Part shown: in pieces, positions 34,607 to 43,809 of the stretch
How the letters are laid out: the number at the start of each line of letters is the position of its first letter
How positions within the stretch are numbered: the stretch's first letter is position 1
Source: JAAUTG01 sp039176995
GTDB lineage: Bacteria; Bacteroidota; Bacteroidia; Chitinophagales; Saprospiraceae
NCBI GenBank assembly: GCA_039176995.1
Contig: JBCDFY010000003.1
Span: 1 to 64,000, forward strand
Length of the DNA: 64,000 nucleotides
Reading direction: 5' to 3'
Position numbers and translations under genes: made by a program
Notes under the pieces: model-generated
Seen by the model: only the letters and a program-made list of their open reading frames with translations
What the model was told of the DNA's origin: nothing
The model's database searches: none

Positions 34607-37000
34607 ATGTTTAAACATTACCTGAAAATTAGCCTAAGAACCTTGATTAAAGACAAAGGATACTCCTTTATCAATATCGGTGGATTGGCATTGGGGATGC
34701 TAGTCGTTATATTGATAAGCCTATGGATATTTGATGAAATAACATTTAATCAATATCACCAAAACTATGAGAATATTGCCATCATAAAAAGGCAACAAAG
34801 TAGAAGCAATGGTGAACGTTTTACAAGTGATCATCAGACGACAGCTCTGGGAAATTTATTAAGAGAGAACTATAAGGACTACTTCAAACATCTGGTCATG
34901 TCCAGAAGGGCAGAAGATCATATTCTATCTACGGAGAATCGGAACTTTACACAGAAAGGCAATTTCATGCAAGCAGATGGCCCAGAAATGCTAAGCTTGA
35001 AAATACTATCTGGCGATAGAGAGGGCTTAGACGAGAAAAATACAATACTGCTATCAGCATCCTTGGCAAATAAATTATTTGGAGACCACCATCCTATTGA
35101 CCGAGTACTTCGGCTGGATGATAAGACAGAAGTAAAGGTGACGGGCGTTTTTGAGGACTTACCTAGAAATTCTGAGTTCTGGGAAACGACTTTTATTGCG
35201 CCTTTAGATTTGTATTTCACTATGACCGGTCAGAATGCGAATACTTGGGATAACAGCAATATGCAGATTTATGCTCAAATTCATTCCAATACTAATTTTG
35301 CAGCGGTATCTGCTACCATAGAAAAGGAGTTAAGCAATCATATGTCAGAAGAAGATGCAAAAGTAAGTCAAGCTGCCCTCTTTTTGCATCCAATGAAAAA
35401 ATGGCATCTTTTTAATGAATTTGAGAATGGTGTCAATGTGACTAGTAATCGCCTGCGCTTTGTTTGGTTTTATGGGATTATAGGCTTCATTGTACTATTA
35501 TTGGCTTGTATCAATTTCGTCAATTTGAGTACTGCTCGTTCAGAGAAAAGAGCTAAAGAGATTGGCGTTCGCAAAAGTATTGGCTCTGATCGCGCTCAAA
35601 TTGTTCGTCAGTTTTTGAATGAATCTGTAGTGATTGCTATCATCGCTTTCAGCATCGCCATATTAGCTACATTGCTTTTATTGCCTTGGTTCAATGAACT
35701 GGCAGGAAAGGATATTCAACTACCATTCTGGCAATTAGGCTTTTGGGTAACTGGCTTAGGATTCACTTTGTTCACTGGATTGCTTGCAGGAAGTTACCCC
35801 GCTTTGTATTTGTCCTCTTTCAAAGCCGTAAGAGCATTGAAGGGAACTTTTAGAGAAGGTAAATTTGCGGTTGTTCCAAGGAAAGTCTTAGTGGTCTTTC
35901 AGTTTGCTGTTTCTATGGTTCTCATCATGGGAACAATTGTAGTTTATCAGCAAATTCAACACGCCAAAAACAGAACAATAGGCTACGACCGCGATCATTT
36001 GATCATGATTCCTAAACAAACCCCCGAATTTTTTGAAAAATCAGAGGTGTTACTAAGTAAACTCAATAATACAACAGCCGTAAGTGCTGTTGGAGAAAGC
36101 AACTATCCACTAACCAACACTTCAGGAAATAACAACGGATTCAGTTGGGAGGGAAAGCCAGAAGATTTCGATCCTATCCTGAATACCATTTTTGTCAATT
36201 ACGATTATGGTAAAACTATCGGTTGGGAAATGATAGAAGGAAGGGATTTCTCAAAAGAATTTCCTAGCGATCGATTAGGTCTTGTCATCACTGAATCGAC
36301 ACAAAAACTAATGGGCTTAAAAGATCCTATAGGAATGCAACTGAAATATGAACCCTATGAAGGGTATTCTTTCACAATACTAGGTGTTGTAAAGGATATG
36401 ATCAAAGGCGATCCCTTTGAAAATCCTATGCCTGCTGTCATGTTTGTTACCAATCAATCTCTGGATTGGATGTTCATGCGATTAAACCCTCAACTAGAAA
36501 CTCGCGAGGCTTTAGCACAGATAGAAGACGTGTTCAGTGAAGTTATTCCTTCTACGCCCTTCGACTATCAGTTTTTAGATGAGGAATACAATGCAAAATT
36601 TAAAGCCGAAGAACGTACAGGAGAGTTGGCTACTTTCTTGGCAATCATTGCGATATTAATTAGTTGCTTGGGCTTACTTGGATTGGTGGCTTATGTTACA
36701 GAAAAGCGAGCGAAAGAAATTGGTATTAGAAAGGTCTTGGGAGCAAATACAAGTAGTATTGTTGGTTTGCTTTCCAAGGATTTTCTTAAGCTCGTCCTGA
36801 TTGGTTTTGTAGTTGCTACTCCGCTAGCGTGGTACTTTATGCAGCAATGGTTGGACAACTTCGTTTATCGTATTGATATACACTGGAGTATATTTTTTTT
36901 AGTAGGCTTTGTGGGTATTGGAATTGCGCTACTAACAGTTAGCTTCCAATCCTTAAAAGCAGCATTTGCGAGTCCGATCCAAAGTTTGAAAAATGAATGA
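34607..37000 (+). CDS. FtsX/MacB-type ABC permease (subfamily A, separate copy)
   Basis: This 797-residue intact permease follows the decayed copy. It has a first helix at about 20-42 and the standard two-core, two-FtsX layout. Coupling motifs are AKEIGVRKSIGSD (about 313) and AKEIGIRKVLGAN (about 699), with the ending SPIQSLKNE. It is closest to array gene 7. No ATPase gene is near. It is convergent with the PadR-linked permease, separated by a degraded T9SS domain and a palindromic repeat. Its own promoter is not obvious, and it may depend on transcription through the decayed copy. Confidence 0.86.
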   Translation: MFKHYLKISLRTLIKDKGYSFINIGGLALGMLVVILISLWIFDEITFNQYHQNYENIAIIKRQQSRSNGERFTSDHQTTALGNLLRENYKDYFKHLVMSRRAEDHILSTENRNFTQKGNFMQADGPEMLSLKILSGDREGLDEKNTILLSASLANKLFGDHHPIDRVLRLDDKTEVKVTGVFEDLPRNSEFWETTFIAPLDLYFTMTGQNANTWDNSNMQIYAQIHSNTNFAAVSATIEKELSNHMSEEDAKVSQAALFLHPMKKWHLFNEFENGVNVTSNRLRFVWFYGIIGFIVLLLACINFVNLSTARSEKRAKEIGVRKSIGSDRAQIVRQFLNESVVIAIIAFSIAILATLLLLPWFNELAGKDIQLPFWQLGFWVTGLGFTLFTGLLAGSYPALYLSSFKAVRALKGTFREGKFAVVPRKVLVVFQFAVSMVLIMGTIVVYQQIQHAKNRTIGYDRDHLIMIPKQTPEFFEKSEVLLSKLNNTTAVSAVGESNYPLTNTSGNNNGFSWEGKPEDFDPILNTIFVNYDYGKTIGWEMIEGRDFSKEFPSDRLGLVITESTQKLMGLKDPIGMQLKYEPYEGYSFTILGVVKDMIKGDPFENPMPAVMFVTNQSLDWMFMRLNPQLETREALAQIEDVFSEVIPSTPFDYQFLDEEYNAKFKAEERTGELATFLAIIAILISCLGLLGLVAYVTEKRAKEIGIRKVLGANTSSIVGLLSKDFLKLVLIGFVVATPLAWYFMQQWLDNFVYRIDIHWSIFFLVGFVGIGIALLTVSFQSLKAAFASPIQSLKNE

Positions 37001-37018
37001 GAGCATCCCAACGCTTAG

Positions 37019-37189
37019 CTAATAAAAGTGGATGATTTTGCTAGTCATCAGGGTATCCCTATAAAGGTCGTAAATAGCTTAGGGTAAATTGTACTACAAA
37101 CGCAATTCTTTCAAAACAATTTGGCTATACCAATAGAAAATTGGAGTGCTGGGATTTACTTTATTGTTGTTGGAAATGAAAAAAAATAG
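37019..37189 (+). pseudogene. Remnant of a T9SS type A C-terminal sorting domain
   Basis: One frame reads FASHQGIPIKVVNSLG, then a TAA at 37085-37087 in place of an expected glutamine codon, then IVLQTQFFQNNLAIPIENW and SAGIYFIVVGNEKK before a TAG. This is the typical pattern of the 70-80-residue sorting domain that sends proteins through the type IX secretion system (core xGIYFxxV near the end). The rest of the secreted protein is gone. It shows that the lineage has, or had, T9SS cargo at this site. Confidence 0.7.
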
Positions 37190-37288
37190 CGAAGACTTTA
37201 TAAGTTACTAGATAAATTTAGAAGGTAGTTCTTTATGTCACTAATGCTCAGTCAAGACTGCAATGACTAGTAATTTGAATAGTATTAG

Positions 37289-37422
37289 AGGGACGAACTA
37301 TGGGTAGCGTTTTTCTAATGAATCGTTTTTAAGTTCTGTAGGTGCATACTACAGCTCGTACCTATGGCACTTAAAAAAACATCTTGGATATAGTTTCTAC
37401 CCATATTCCATCCCTACGGGAT
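37289..37422. repeat. Dispersed nested palindromic repeat, copy B
   Basis: Outer arms 37289-37308 (GGGACGAACTATGGGTAGC) and 37397-37422 (CTACCCATATTCCATCCC), and inner arms 37331-37350 and 37353-37372, pair as in copy A. Similarity to copy C continues beyond the outer arm (TAGCCAAATCAAAATTGACTAA against TAGCTAAACCAAAATTAACTGA), so copies B and C are the closest pair. It lies between two convergent permease genes. The remaining 37190-37288 shows nothing. Confidence 0.8.
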
Positions 37423-37470
37423 TTTACTAGCCAAATCAAAATTGACTAAATACTAGTAGGCTTTCAACTT

Positions 37471-40068
37471 TCACTCTTCCTTCAAAGTATCAATAGGATT
37501 CAATTTTGCAGTTGTCAGGGTTTGGAAACTTACCGTTAACCAGGTAAGTAATAAAGCGACGAGGCTGGCAATAATAAAATACCAAACTTGCAACTCAATC
37601 TTAAAAGCAAAACCTTTCAGCCAATCACTGGCGATATAATAACTTATCGGTAAGGCAATTATGATTGCCACCACAACCATTTTGGTAAAATCAGCAGATA
37701 GCATCTGGACAATACTGAAAGTGCTCGCACCTAGTACTTTTCTGATTCCAATTTCCCTCTTTCGTCTTTGGGCGGAGAAAGTGACTAGACCTAGTAAACC
37801 AAGGCAGGAAATTAAAATTGCAATGCTTGCGAAGTGCTTAGAGAGTTTGGCAATCCGTTCTTCTGAGGCATAAAATTGCGCATAATCTGCATCCAGAAAA
37901 CGATAATCGAGCGATAAACCATCATTGAATCTTTTGTAGACAGCATCTAGTTGAGCAAGTGTCGTTTTCTCCGTTCCTGCTTCTATTTTAACCATGATTT
38001 CAGAAGGATTTTCCTCTAAAAAGATAAAGCAGGGATAAATAGGTTCGTAAAGAGATTCAAAGTGGAAGTCTTTTACTACACCTACAATTTGTTTATCTGC
38101 TCCCCACTGCCGAACCGTCTTCCCAATTGGGTCTTCAAGTCCCATCGCTTGAATCGCCGCTTCATTGAAGATGATTTTATTTTCCTCATTACCAAAGGCT
38201 TTCTGAAAATTTCGTCCTTCTGCTAGTTCCACACCTATGGTCTCCAATAGATCGTATCCAACTCTTATATATTTGAAAGCAATGGCATTATCTTCTGTGT
38301 ATCCTTCCCACCTCACGCCTGTCGTTCTTGATCCATTTTCAAGTAAATCACTTCCCATTCCAGCAGTATTGACAACTGTTGGGATATTTTTGACTTCCGT
38401 TAGAAAAGTATTCAAATTTTCATTGAGTTGACCATCTTTGGTGAAATGGATAATTTGGTCTTTGTGAAAACCTAGATTTTTATTTTGAATGAATTGAATC
38501 TGATGATAAACTACTAATACGGATATAATCAAAATTATCGACACCGTAAACTGAAAAACAACCAAGCCTTTCCGTAACCAAATTTCTCCAAACGAACGCC
38601 TAATTTTCCCTTTTAACACTTCAACTGCTTCAAACCTAGATAAATAGAATGCTGGATAGCTACCAGATAGCAATCCTGTGAGAAAGACGATTCCTAAAAT
38701 GGAGGCGAACATTTTGCTAGAGAAAGAGAACGTGAGTGTCTTGTCCGTAATGAAATTGAATTGTGGAAGAAAAAGAAAAACGATTCCTAAGGCTAGAAAC
38801 AAAGAGAAAAAAGTGAGTAGGACGGACTCACTCAGATACTGCTGAATTAAGTGTCCTTTGCTTGCACCTATTGCCTTTTTTACGCCAACTTCTTTTGATC
38901 GTTTAGCAGCTTTAGCAGTCGCTAAATTCATGAAATTGATGCAAGCAATTGCTAAAACAAAAATCGCAATGATGGAAAATAACCAAACGTAATCAATGCG
39001 TCCTCCAACTATTTTCCCATTTTCATATTTGTTGTAAAGGTATTTATCAGAGTATGGGCGAATGAATAAAGTTTGATAATCTTCATTACTTTTTTCTTGC
39101 AAATAAGTACTAATTTTTTCTTGAAAAGTAGCAGGATTTGTCCCTGCTTTCAAGGCAATATAAGTATCTGGACCACCATACGTCCATTTGTTATTGTCTG
39201 GAAAATGATCGTTAACTAAATCGAAGTGGAAAACAAGATCAAATTGCATACTCGCATTCGCTGGCGGCATTTTATAGACACCTGCAACCTTATAAATACC
39301 GCTAAAAGGTTCTTTTTCCCATTCAAAAGTTTGTCCGACTAAATCAGTAGTTTTTCCAAACACTTTTTGGGCGAGTTGATCGGAAATAACTACTTCATCT
39401 TTTTGTTGCAGAAAACGACTACGATCTCCTTCCAAAATATCATAAGTGAACATTTGGAAGAAGTCCGACTCTGCATATTGCTCCGTAAATTTCAGTTGCT
39501 TCTCCTCATATTTTAAAATGCCTTTTTGATCGTCATTTCTCAATCTTAGGCTAGTCGAATATTCCACTTCGGGCATTTCTTCACGCAAAGCTTTGGCTAG
39601 TGGCGGTGGAGTCCATGGAAAAGAATAGATTTCTCCTTGAGGACTCGTTGAATGCTTCATCACTTGATACAATTGAGTATCCTTGGCGTGAAATTTATCT
39701 ACGCTCAATTCATCGGCAACCCACAAATAAATCAGCAATACGCAAGTAAGTGCAATCGTCATACCTGTCAGGTTAATCAAAAAAGTGGTGCTATCCTTCT
39801 GGAAATTTCTAAGGCTTAATAATAAGTTGTGTCGCCACATAAGGAATGGATTGAATTCAGTGATGAGTATGTTTTTGAGCGCAAAAGGACGGAGGTAATT
39901 GGTGGTCTGATACCAGTAGTTCAGCTTGGCACGGAAAGGTGATTGCTGTTCTAGCATCTCTTGGAACTTCTCTTCCAAGTCACCTAAAATTTCCTCTACT
40001 AGCTCTTCCTTCAGTAACATTTGCAGCAACTTCTGCGCATACTTCGGTGGTGTTGAATTAGATTTCAT
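37471..40068 (-). CDS. FtsX/MacB-type permease with N-terminal prefix domain (PadR-linked)
   Basis: This 865-residue permease is read from the ATG at 40068; a longer frame to 40119 only overlaps the PadR gene. Residues 1-75 form an extra cytosolic prefix (YAQKLLQMLLKEELVEEILGDLEEKFQEM), the permease-prefix domain known from transporters paired with PadR regulators. The usual plan follows: a helix at about 110-132, core one, an FtsX domain with SKEVGVKKAIGAS (about 389), core two, and an FtsX domain with REIGIRKVLGAS (about 770). The ending is NPIDTLKEE. It starts 11 bases after the PadR stop, so the two genes form an operon. The regulator probably controls this permease in response to a ligand, perhaps a drug. 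Confidence 0.88.
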   Translation of the reverse strand: MKSNSTPPKYAQKLLQMLLKEELVEEILGDLEEKFQEMLEQQSPFRAKLNYWYQTTNYLRPFALKNILITEFNPFLMWRHNLLLSLRNFQKDSTTFLINLTGMTIALTCVLLIYLWVADELSVDKFHAKDTQLYQVMKHSTSPQGEIYSFPWTPPPLAKALREEMPEVEYSTSLRLRNDDQKGILKYEEKQLKFTEQYAESDFFQMFTYDILEGDRSRFLQQKDEVVISDQLAQKVFGKTTDLVGQTFEWEKEPFSGIYKVAGVYKMPPANASMQFDLVFHFDLVNDHFPDNNKWTYGGPDTYIALKAGTNPATFQEKISTYLQEKSNEDYQTLFIRPYSDKYLYNKYENGKIVGGRIDYVWLFSIIAIFVLAIACINFMNLATAKAAKRSKEVGVKKAIGASKGHLIQQYLSESVLLTFFSLFLALGIVFLFLPQFNFITDKTLTFSFSSKMFASILGIVFLTGLLSGSYPAFYLSRFEAVEVLKGKIRRSFGEIWLRKGLVVFQFTVSIILIISVLVVYHQIQFIQNKNLGFHKDQIIHFTKDGQLNENLNTFLTEVKNIPTVVNTAGMGSDLLENGSRTTGVRWEGYTEDNAIAFKYIRVGYDLLETIGVELAEGRNFQKAFGNEENKIIFNEAAIQAMGLEDPIGKTVRQWGADKQIVGVVKDFHFESLYEPIYPCFIFLEENPSEIMVKIEAGTEKTTLAQLDAVYKRFNDGLSLDYRFLDADYAQFYASEERIAKLSKHFASIAILISCLGLLGLVTFSAQRRKREIGIRKVLGASTFSIVQMLSADFTKMVVVAIIIALPISYYIASDWLKGFAFKIELQVWYFIIASLVALLLTWLTVSFQTLTTAKLNPIDTLKEE

Positions 40069-40079
40069 ATGTAGTAGAG

Positions 40080-40412
40080 TTAAGCAATGCGAAAAGCGAA
40101 ACCTGGAAATTGATTCCACAAACTCATCTTAAAGTCACGCGACGCTTTCAAGACTTTTTCTCCATAAGCTGTGATTTCATAAATGCGTTTGCGGCGACCT
40201 CCACGCCGCGCGCTTGGTTCTCCCATTTCTGAAGTTAGGAAGCCTTTTTTACTCAAGCGATTTAGGGTAGAGTGCACTGACCCAATAGATACCGCTCGTC
40301 CAGTTTGACTTTCAAACTCCTCTGCGATCTTGAAGGCGTAGGCGTTTTCGCCTAAAATTCCCACAAGCAATAGAAGCACTTCTTCGAATTCTCCTAGTTT
40401 GGTTTCTATCAT
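40080..40412 (-). CDS. PadR-family transcriptional regulator
   Basis: This 110-residue regulator is a PadR-type winged helix, with MIETKLGEFEEVLLLLVGILGENAYAFKIAEEF at the start, SIGSVHSTLNRLSKKGFL as the recognition helix and GGRRKRIYEITAYGEKVL as the wing. I chose the ATG at 40412 because an upstream in-frame extension to 40445 would run into the promoter. The short C-terminus lacks the long dimerisation helix of classical PadR, as in the group paired with prefix-domain permeases. It is co-transcribed with the permease at 37471-40068. An inverted repeat that brackets its -7 box suggests autorepression. Confidence 0.87.
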   Translation of the reverse strand: MIETKLGEFEEVLLLLVGILGENAYAFKIAEEFESQTGRAVSIGSVHSTLNRLSKKGFLTSEMGEPSARRGGRRKRIYEITAYGEKVLKASRDFKMSLWNQFPGFAFRIA

Positions 40413-40433
40413 TTTAAAACTATTAATTACTAA

Positions 40434-40478
40434 ATTGTAGAACAAATATATGATTTGAATTTTAATTTATTCTACAAT
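40434..40478 (-). promoter_or_regulatory. Promoter and inverted repeat of the PadR-permease operon
   Basis: ATTGTAGAA (40434-40442) and TTCTACAAT (40470-40478) are perfect arms 27 bases apart. Between them, on the minus strand, is TATATTTG (40450-40443), a perfect Bacteroidota -7 box. The arms flank the core promoter, which would suit a dimeric repressor such as PadR. The -33 element is less clear, with the nearest TTG 24 bases away. Confidence 0.5.
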
Positions 40479-40548
40479 CTATTAATAAATTACTTGAATA
40501 CTGTATTTTGTACTTGTTCGAGACATAAACGACCGAGTAGCTCGAATA

Positions 40549-40688
40549 GTCCCAGCAGGACGAAATATGGGTAGCAATTTTATAATGAATCGCTTTTCGA
40601 GCTCCGTAGGTGCGTACTACAGCTCGTACCTACGGCACTTAAAAACACCTTAGGTATAGTTTCTACCCATATTCTATCCCTACGGGAT
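40549..40688. repeat. Dispersed nested palindromic repeat, copy C
   Basis: Outer arms (40549-40575, GTCCCAGCAGGACGAAATATG; 40663-40688, CTACCCATATTCTATCCC) and inner arms (about 40599-40618 and 40621-40640, with CTCCGTAGGTGCGTACTAC) show the same nested hairpin as copies A, B and D. It lies upstream of the PadR gene and past the end of the DUF2142 gene. Confidence 0.8.
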
Positions 40689-40731
40689 TTTATTAGCTAA
40701 ACCAAAATTAACTGAGCACTAATACGCTATT

Positions 40732-42111
40732 TTAGTACTGATAATACCGCATCCAAACACTATAAATACCAACCAAATTTCCCAAAACAGTAATACAAAT
40801 AATCAGCATTTTTAGCTGATTTTGACGAAGCCATTTCCATTTTCGCTGATAAAGTGCTAAGAAAAATAATGGAAAGATAGGAATGAAATACCGTCCCGAA
40901 AGTGCTGTGATTTGAGGGTCGCGCGGTGCATTCCACTGCATATAAATGACGACGGAAAAAGCGAGCATCATGATCAGTCCAATGCTGATGAAAGCTAAGC
41001 GATGGCAAGGGCGTAGCTCAATTTTTTTATGCTGATCTAAAATCGGAACTACCAAAAGTGCCAACAATAAAATGAATAGCATCCAAATGGGCAAATAATT
41101 TCCTTCCCAGCCAAATTTTCCGACATAATGAATCAAAGTGTAAGGAAATATTTCCAAGTAAGAGCTAAAAAGAATTTTTAGAAATTCCAACGGCTCTGAT
41201 AAAATGAAATCCAGTTGTGCCAGTGGTGCAACACCCGGATTCAATTGCTTATCTTCTCGGAAAAGTGGATTGTATTCATCATAAGGAATGAAGAGATTGC
41301 CCGCTATTTTATACCAAATAGCAAGTAAAGCTGCGTGAAAAATGAGTAGCCCTAAATTGAGCAAAAAGTAGTTTCTTTTGCCACCAAATTTACGAATAGG
41401 AATGAGCCAAAAAAGTAGGAAAATCGGTGCATAGACGACTTTGTTGATCGTAATGATTGTAGACAAAACCAATAGCCAAAACTGCTTTTTTTGAATGCTT
41501 TTTTCTGTAAAAATCAAGGCTAAAATGTGCGTCAAGAGTAGGAAGCAGCAAGCATTTGTCACCGCATCTGCATTGATACCTGCATGAAAAACCAAGGAAG
41601 CTGGCAGTAAGGCTAGAAAAGCAAAAGTGAATTGATGAAAAGGTAGAACTCTTAGGGAAAAATAGAGGAAAGTAATCCAGAAAAGTAGATTGATAAAACG
41701 TGTAAGATAAAACAAGTAAATGGGACGCATTTCTAGTAATACACCAACTCTTACCGCTACAGACTGCGGCAAATAAGCAGAAGTGGCATAGTAAGCGACA
41801 TTAGGGAAATCTAGGAAAACGGTATCTTGAGTAAGTAAAGGAATTTGCGCCACTTTTTTCAGACTATCTAAATTAGTCTTAGCTTCTGGCGCGTATCGTA
41901 AATATCGAAACGCATTAGAAAACTGCTCCAAACTGTTTGGCAGCACTCCTCCAAAACGCTGATCTTCGGTCTTTTCTCCTATCCAATTACCTTCTGCCAC
42001 ATGGTAACTCCTATAAAAATGATGCACTTCATCGGGTGCTTGAAAAGGAGGAATCAAAAACACATAAATCGTTCCAAACAATAAGGCTAATATGACAAAA
42101 ACTCTCGTCAT
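40732..42111 (-). CDS. DUF2142-type polytopic membrane protein
   Basis: This 459-residue inner-membrane protein has about ten hydrophobic segments. The N-terminal stretch PPFQAPDEVHHFYRSYHVAEG after the first helix is the hallmark of DUF2142 proteins, which resemble GT-C/ArnT-type glycosyltransferases in layout (acidic residues in the first outer loop). A role in cell-surface glycan assembly is therefore possible but unproven. A later loop, SGRYFIPIFPLFFLALY near 410, also fits the family. The ATG overlaps the stop of the upstream 167-residue gene by four bases, indicating translational coupling. Confidence 0.8.
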   Translation of the reverse strand: MTRVFVILALLFGTIYVFLIPPFQAPDEVHHFYRSYHVAEGNWIGEKTEDQRFGGVLPNSLEQFSNAFRYLRYAPEAKTNLDSLKKVAQIPLLTQDTVFLDFPNVAYYATSAYLPQSVAVRVGVLLEMRPIYLFYLTRFINLLFWITFLYFSLRVLPFHQFTFAFLALLPASLVFHAGINADAVTNACCFLLLTHILALIFTEKSIQKKQFWLLVLSTIITINKVVYAPIFLLFWLIPIRKFGGKRNYFLLNLGLLIFHAALLAIWYKIAGNLFIPYDEYNPLFREDKQLNPGVAPLAQLDFILSEPLEFLKILFSSYLEIFPYTLIHYVGKFGWEGNYLPIWMLFILLLALLVVPILDQHKKIELRPCHRLAFISIGLIMMLAFSVVIYMQWNAPRDPQITALSGRYFIPIFPLFFLALYQRKWKWLRQNQLKMLIICITVLGNLVGIYSVWMRYYQY

Positions 42112-42611
42112 CCAATCGCATTGATGATCGAACCATCTGGTAAAATTTCCAAATCAATAGTTGTAGAAGCCCCAGCATCATAGACTTCCTCCGCATGAGC
42201 AGAATGTCCCGTCACTACATAAATCATTAAATCTTCCTCGATGGTTGCGACGGAATTGGTCATACTTTTTCCATCCGAAAACGTTCCTGCAATGACACGT
42301 GTATCAATCAATTCGCCTTTTGGTGCATAGGTCACCAACATATATTGATAATTTAACAATCCCGCTTTCCAATACACAATTGCATGAAAACCATCTGTCT
42401 TCGGAATTTTGAAACAAGGCACGTATTCTATCAAATCTTCCTCTTCCTCCTCCTTTTCCAAAGGCAAAATGAACTGTTGAATCGCCAAAGGCGGTAGCGG
42501 ATCATTTTTTTGGCTAAAGGCATGATGTGTTTCTTCGCCTAAAGTAATCGGCAGTTCCAACTCTGGAAAATATTTTAGATAATGAGAGAAACTTACTTTT
42601 TTCTGTTTCAT
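42108..42611 (-). CDS. Conserved-looking hypothetical protein
   Basis: This 167-residue soluble protein has no signal peptide or membrane segment and is not recognised as any family. An acidic run, EKEEEEEDL, lies at about residue 53. The second half alternates hydrophobic and polar residues, suggesting beta-strands (YWKAGLLNYQYMLVTYAPKG, then IDLEILPDGSI). I chose the ATG at 42611; a TTG two codons upstream is open. It is translationally coupled to the DUF2142 gene by a four-base overlap, so they probably form an operon. The 345-base gap upstream of it (42612-42956) contains the promoter for the divergent barrel gene and nothing else clear. Confidence 0.65.
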   Translation of the reverse strand: MKQKKVSFSHYLKYFPELELPITLGEETHHAFSQKNDPLPPLAIQQFILPLEKEEEEEDLIEYVPCFKIPKTDGFHAIVYWKAGLLNYQYMLVTYAPKGELIDTRVIAGTFSDGKSMTNSVATIEEDLMIYVVTGHSAHAEEVYDAGASTTIDLEILPDGSIINAIG

Positions 42612-42894
42612 GAGCAATTTATTTTTTCAAAGCACAAAGTTTTAATAACAGATGGAATAAGGCATTGTTTGGGGGTGAAAAATTTTAGTGGGAAAAGATT
42701 GTCACGTTTTGCAACATGGATCACCTTGGTGTTTTATTAAGATGCTATTATGCGCTCATTTGACAGGTAATTAATGGTAAGCAAATTCTTCAATCTTAAC
42801 AGAAACACCCATGAGTTTTGGCTATGGCTCTTGTTCGCAAGTTGAATCATTCGAGCAACAATTCAAAGGCATATTTTTCGTTTTAGAATAAACA

Positions 42895-42925
42895 TTGGGC
42901 GATCAATTCATCAAAAATACTTTCG
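42895..42925 (+). promoter_or_regulatory. Promoter for the outer-membrane barrel gene
   Basis: TTG at 42895-42897 and TACTTTCG at 42918-42925 are 20 bases apart, one base off the TAnnTTTG consensus. The predicted start leaves a leader of about 25 bases before the ATG at 42957. Confidence 0.5.
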
Positions 42926-42956
42926 CCTTTGTTGCTAAACTTAAAACCTATTAATT

Positions 42957-43613
42957 ATGACTCAATTTAAATTCTTTGGTCTTTTTCTCTTCTGTTTAAT
43001 GGTTAGTACTATTTCTTTTTCGCAAAGGCAATTCGAAGTAGAAGGCAATATTGGTGGTTCTAGTTTAAAAGGTGAGCTTGCAGCCTCAACACCAAACAGT
43101 TTCCCAAATATTAGCGTCACAATAAGGCGTCATCTCAATTCTTCGCTTGCCTTATCAGGAAATTACACGCACCTCACCTTCGAAAGTCAAGAAGGAGGTG
43201 ATTTTCAAATTTCAGCAAGAGAATTTAATGCACTGCTAGATTGGTATCCGCTAAAGAGAATCAAGATAAAAGGAATAGATTTAGATGGAAAAATAAGTAG
43301 TCATACAAAAGCTCTTCAACCTTACTTTAGAGGAGGAGTCACAGCCGCTAACCTCAATTATGACAAACCTAATGCACTAATGAACCAAGCGTGTAATGAT
43401 TTCTGTTCTATTCTTACAGGTTATTTTGCCTTACAGGTAGGAGGTGGATTTCGACTATTTTTTAATGAAGATGTAGCTATGAATATGAATTTAGCATGGC
43501 GATTTTCTAATACAGATGATTTAGATCGTATTGTTGAAAGTGCAGATGATTGGTATGTAAACGGACAAATTGGAGTAGTTTGGGCAATAAGAAAGCGATC
43601 TACAACTGAATAA
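42957..43613 (+). CDS. Outer-membrane beta-barrel protein
   Basis: This 218-residue exported protein has a signal peptide (about 1-22, STISFSQ). Alternating strand patterns follow with Gly/Asn-rich turns (RQFEVEGNIGGSSLKGEL; SSLALSGNYTHLTF; YFRGGVTAANLNY; MNMNLAWRFSNT). This fits a small eight- to ten-stranded barrel of the outer-membrane protein type. Two cysteines in NQACNDFCSIL (about 142-146) could form a disulfide in a loop. The C-terminus (VNGQIGVVWAIRKR) lacks the classic terminal phenylalanine. It is a single-gene unit with its own promoter and a hairpin after the stop. Function unknown. Confidence 0.75.
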   Translation: MTQFKFFGLFLFCLMVSTISFSQRQFEVEGNIGGSSLKGELAASTPNSFPNISVTIRRHLNSSLALSGNYTHLTFESQEGGDFQISAREFNALLDWYPLKRIKIKGIDLDGKISSHTKALQPYFRGGVTAANLNYDKPNALMNQACNDFCSILTGYFALQVGGGFRLFFNEDVAMNMNLAWRFSNTDDLDRIVESADDWYVNGQIGVVWAIRKRSTTE

Positions 43614-43622
43614 ATTGAAAAA

Positions 43623-43673
43623 TGACTTGAGTTCAAATCATTTTATGGATAGTTTTGACTTGAACTCAAGTCA
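43623..43673. terminator. Hairpin after the barrel gene
   Basis: TGACTTGAGTTCAA (43623-43636) and its exact complement at 43660-43673 form a 14-base stem, starting 10 bases after the barrel-gene stop. The T-rich flank is on the minus-strand side, so it may serve as a terminator in either or both directions between the barrel gene and ilvC. Confidence 0.5.
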
Positions 43674-43809
43674 AAATGCAAAAACTAATACCATATCAAG
43701 TTCTTGCTGATAACAAAAAAAGCGAACACTTCCATCCAGAAAGTATCCGCTTTTAATATCCTTCATTTCACTATTTGCCGCTCTATCAAATCAACAGTTC
43801 AACAAATTT

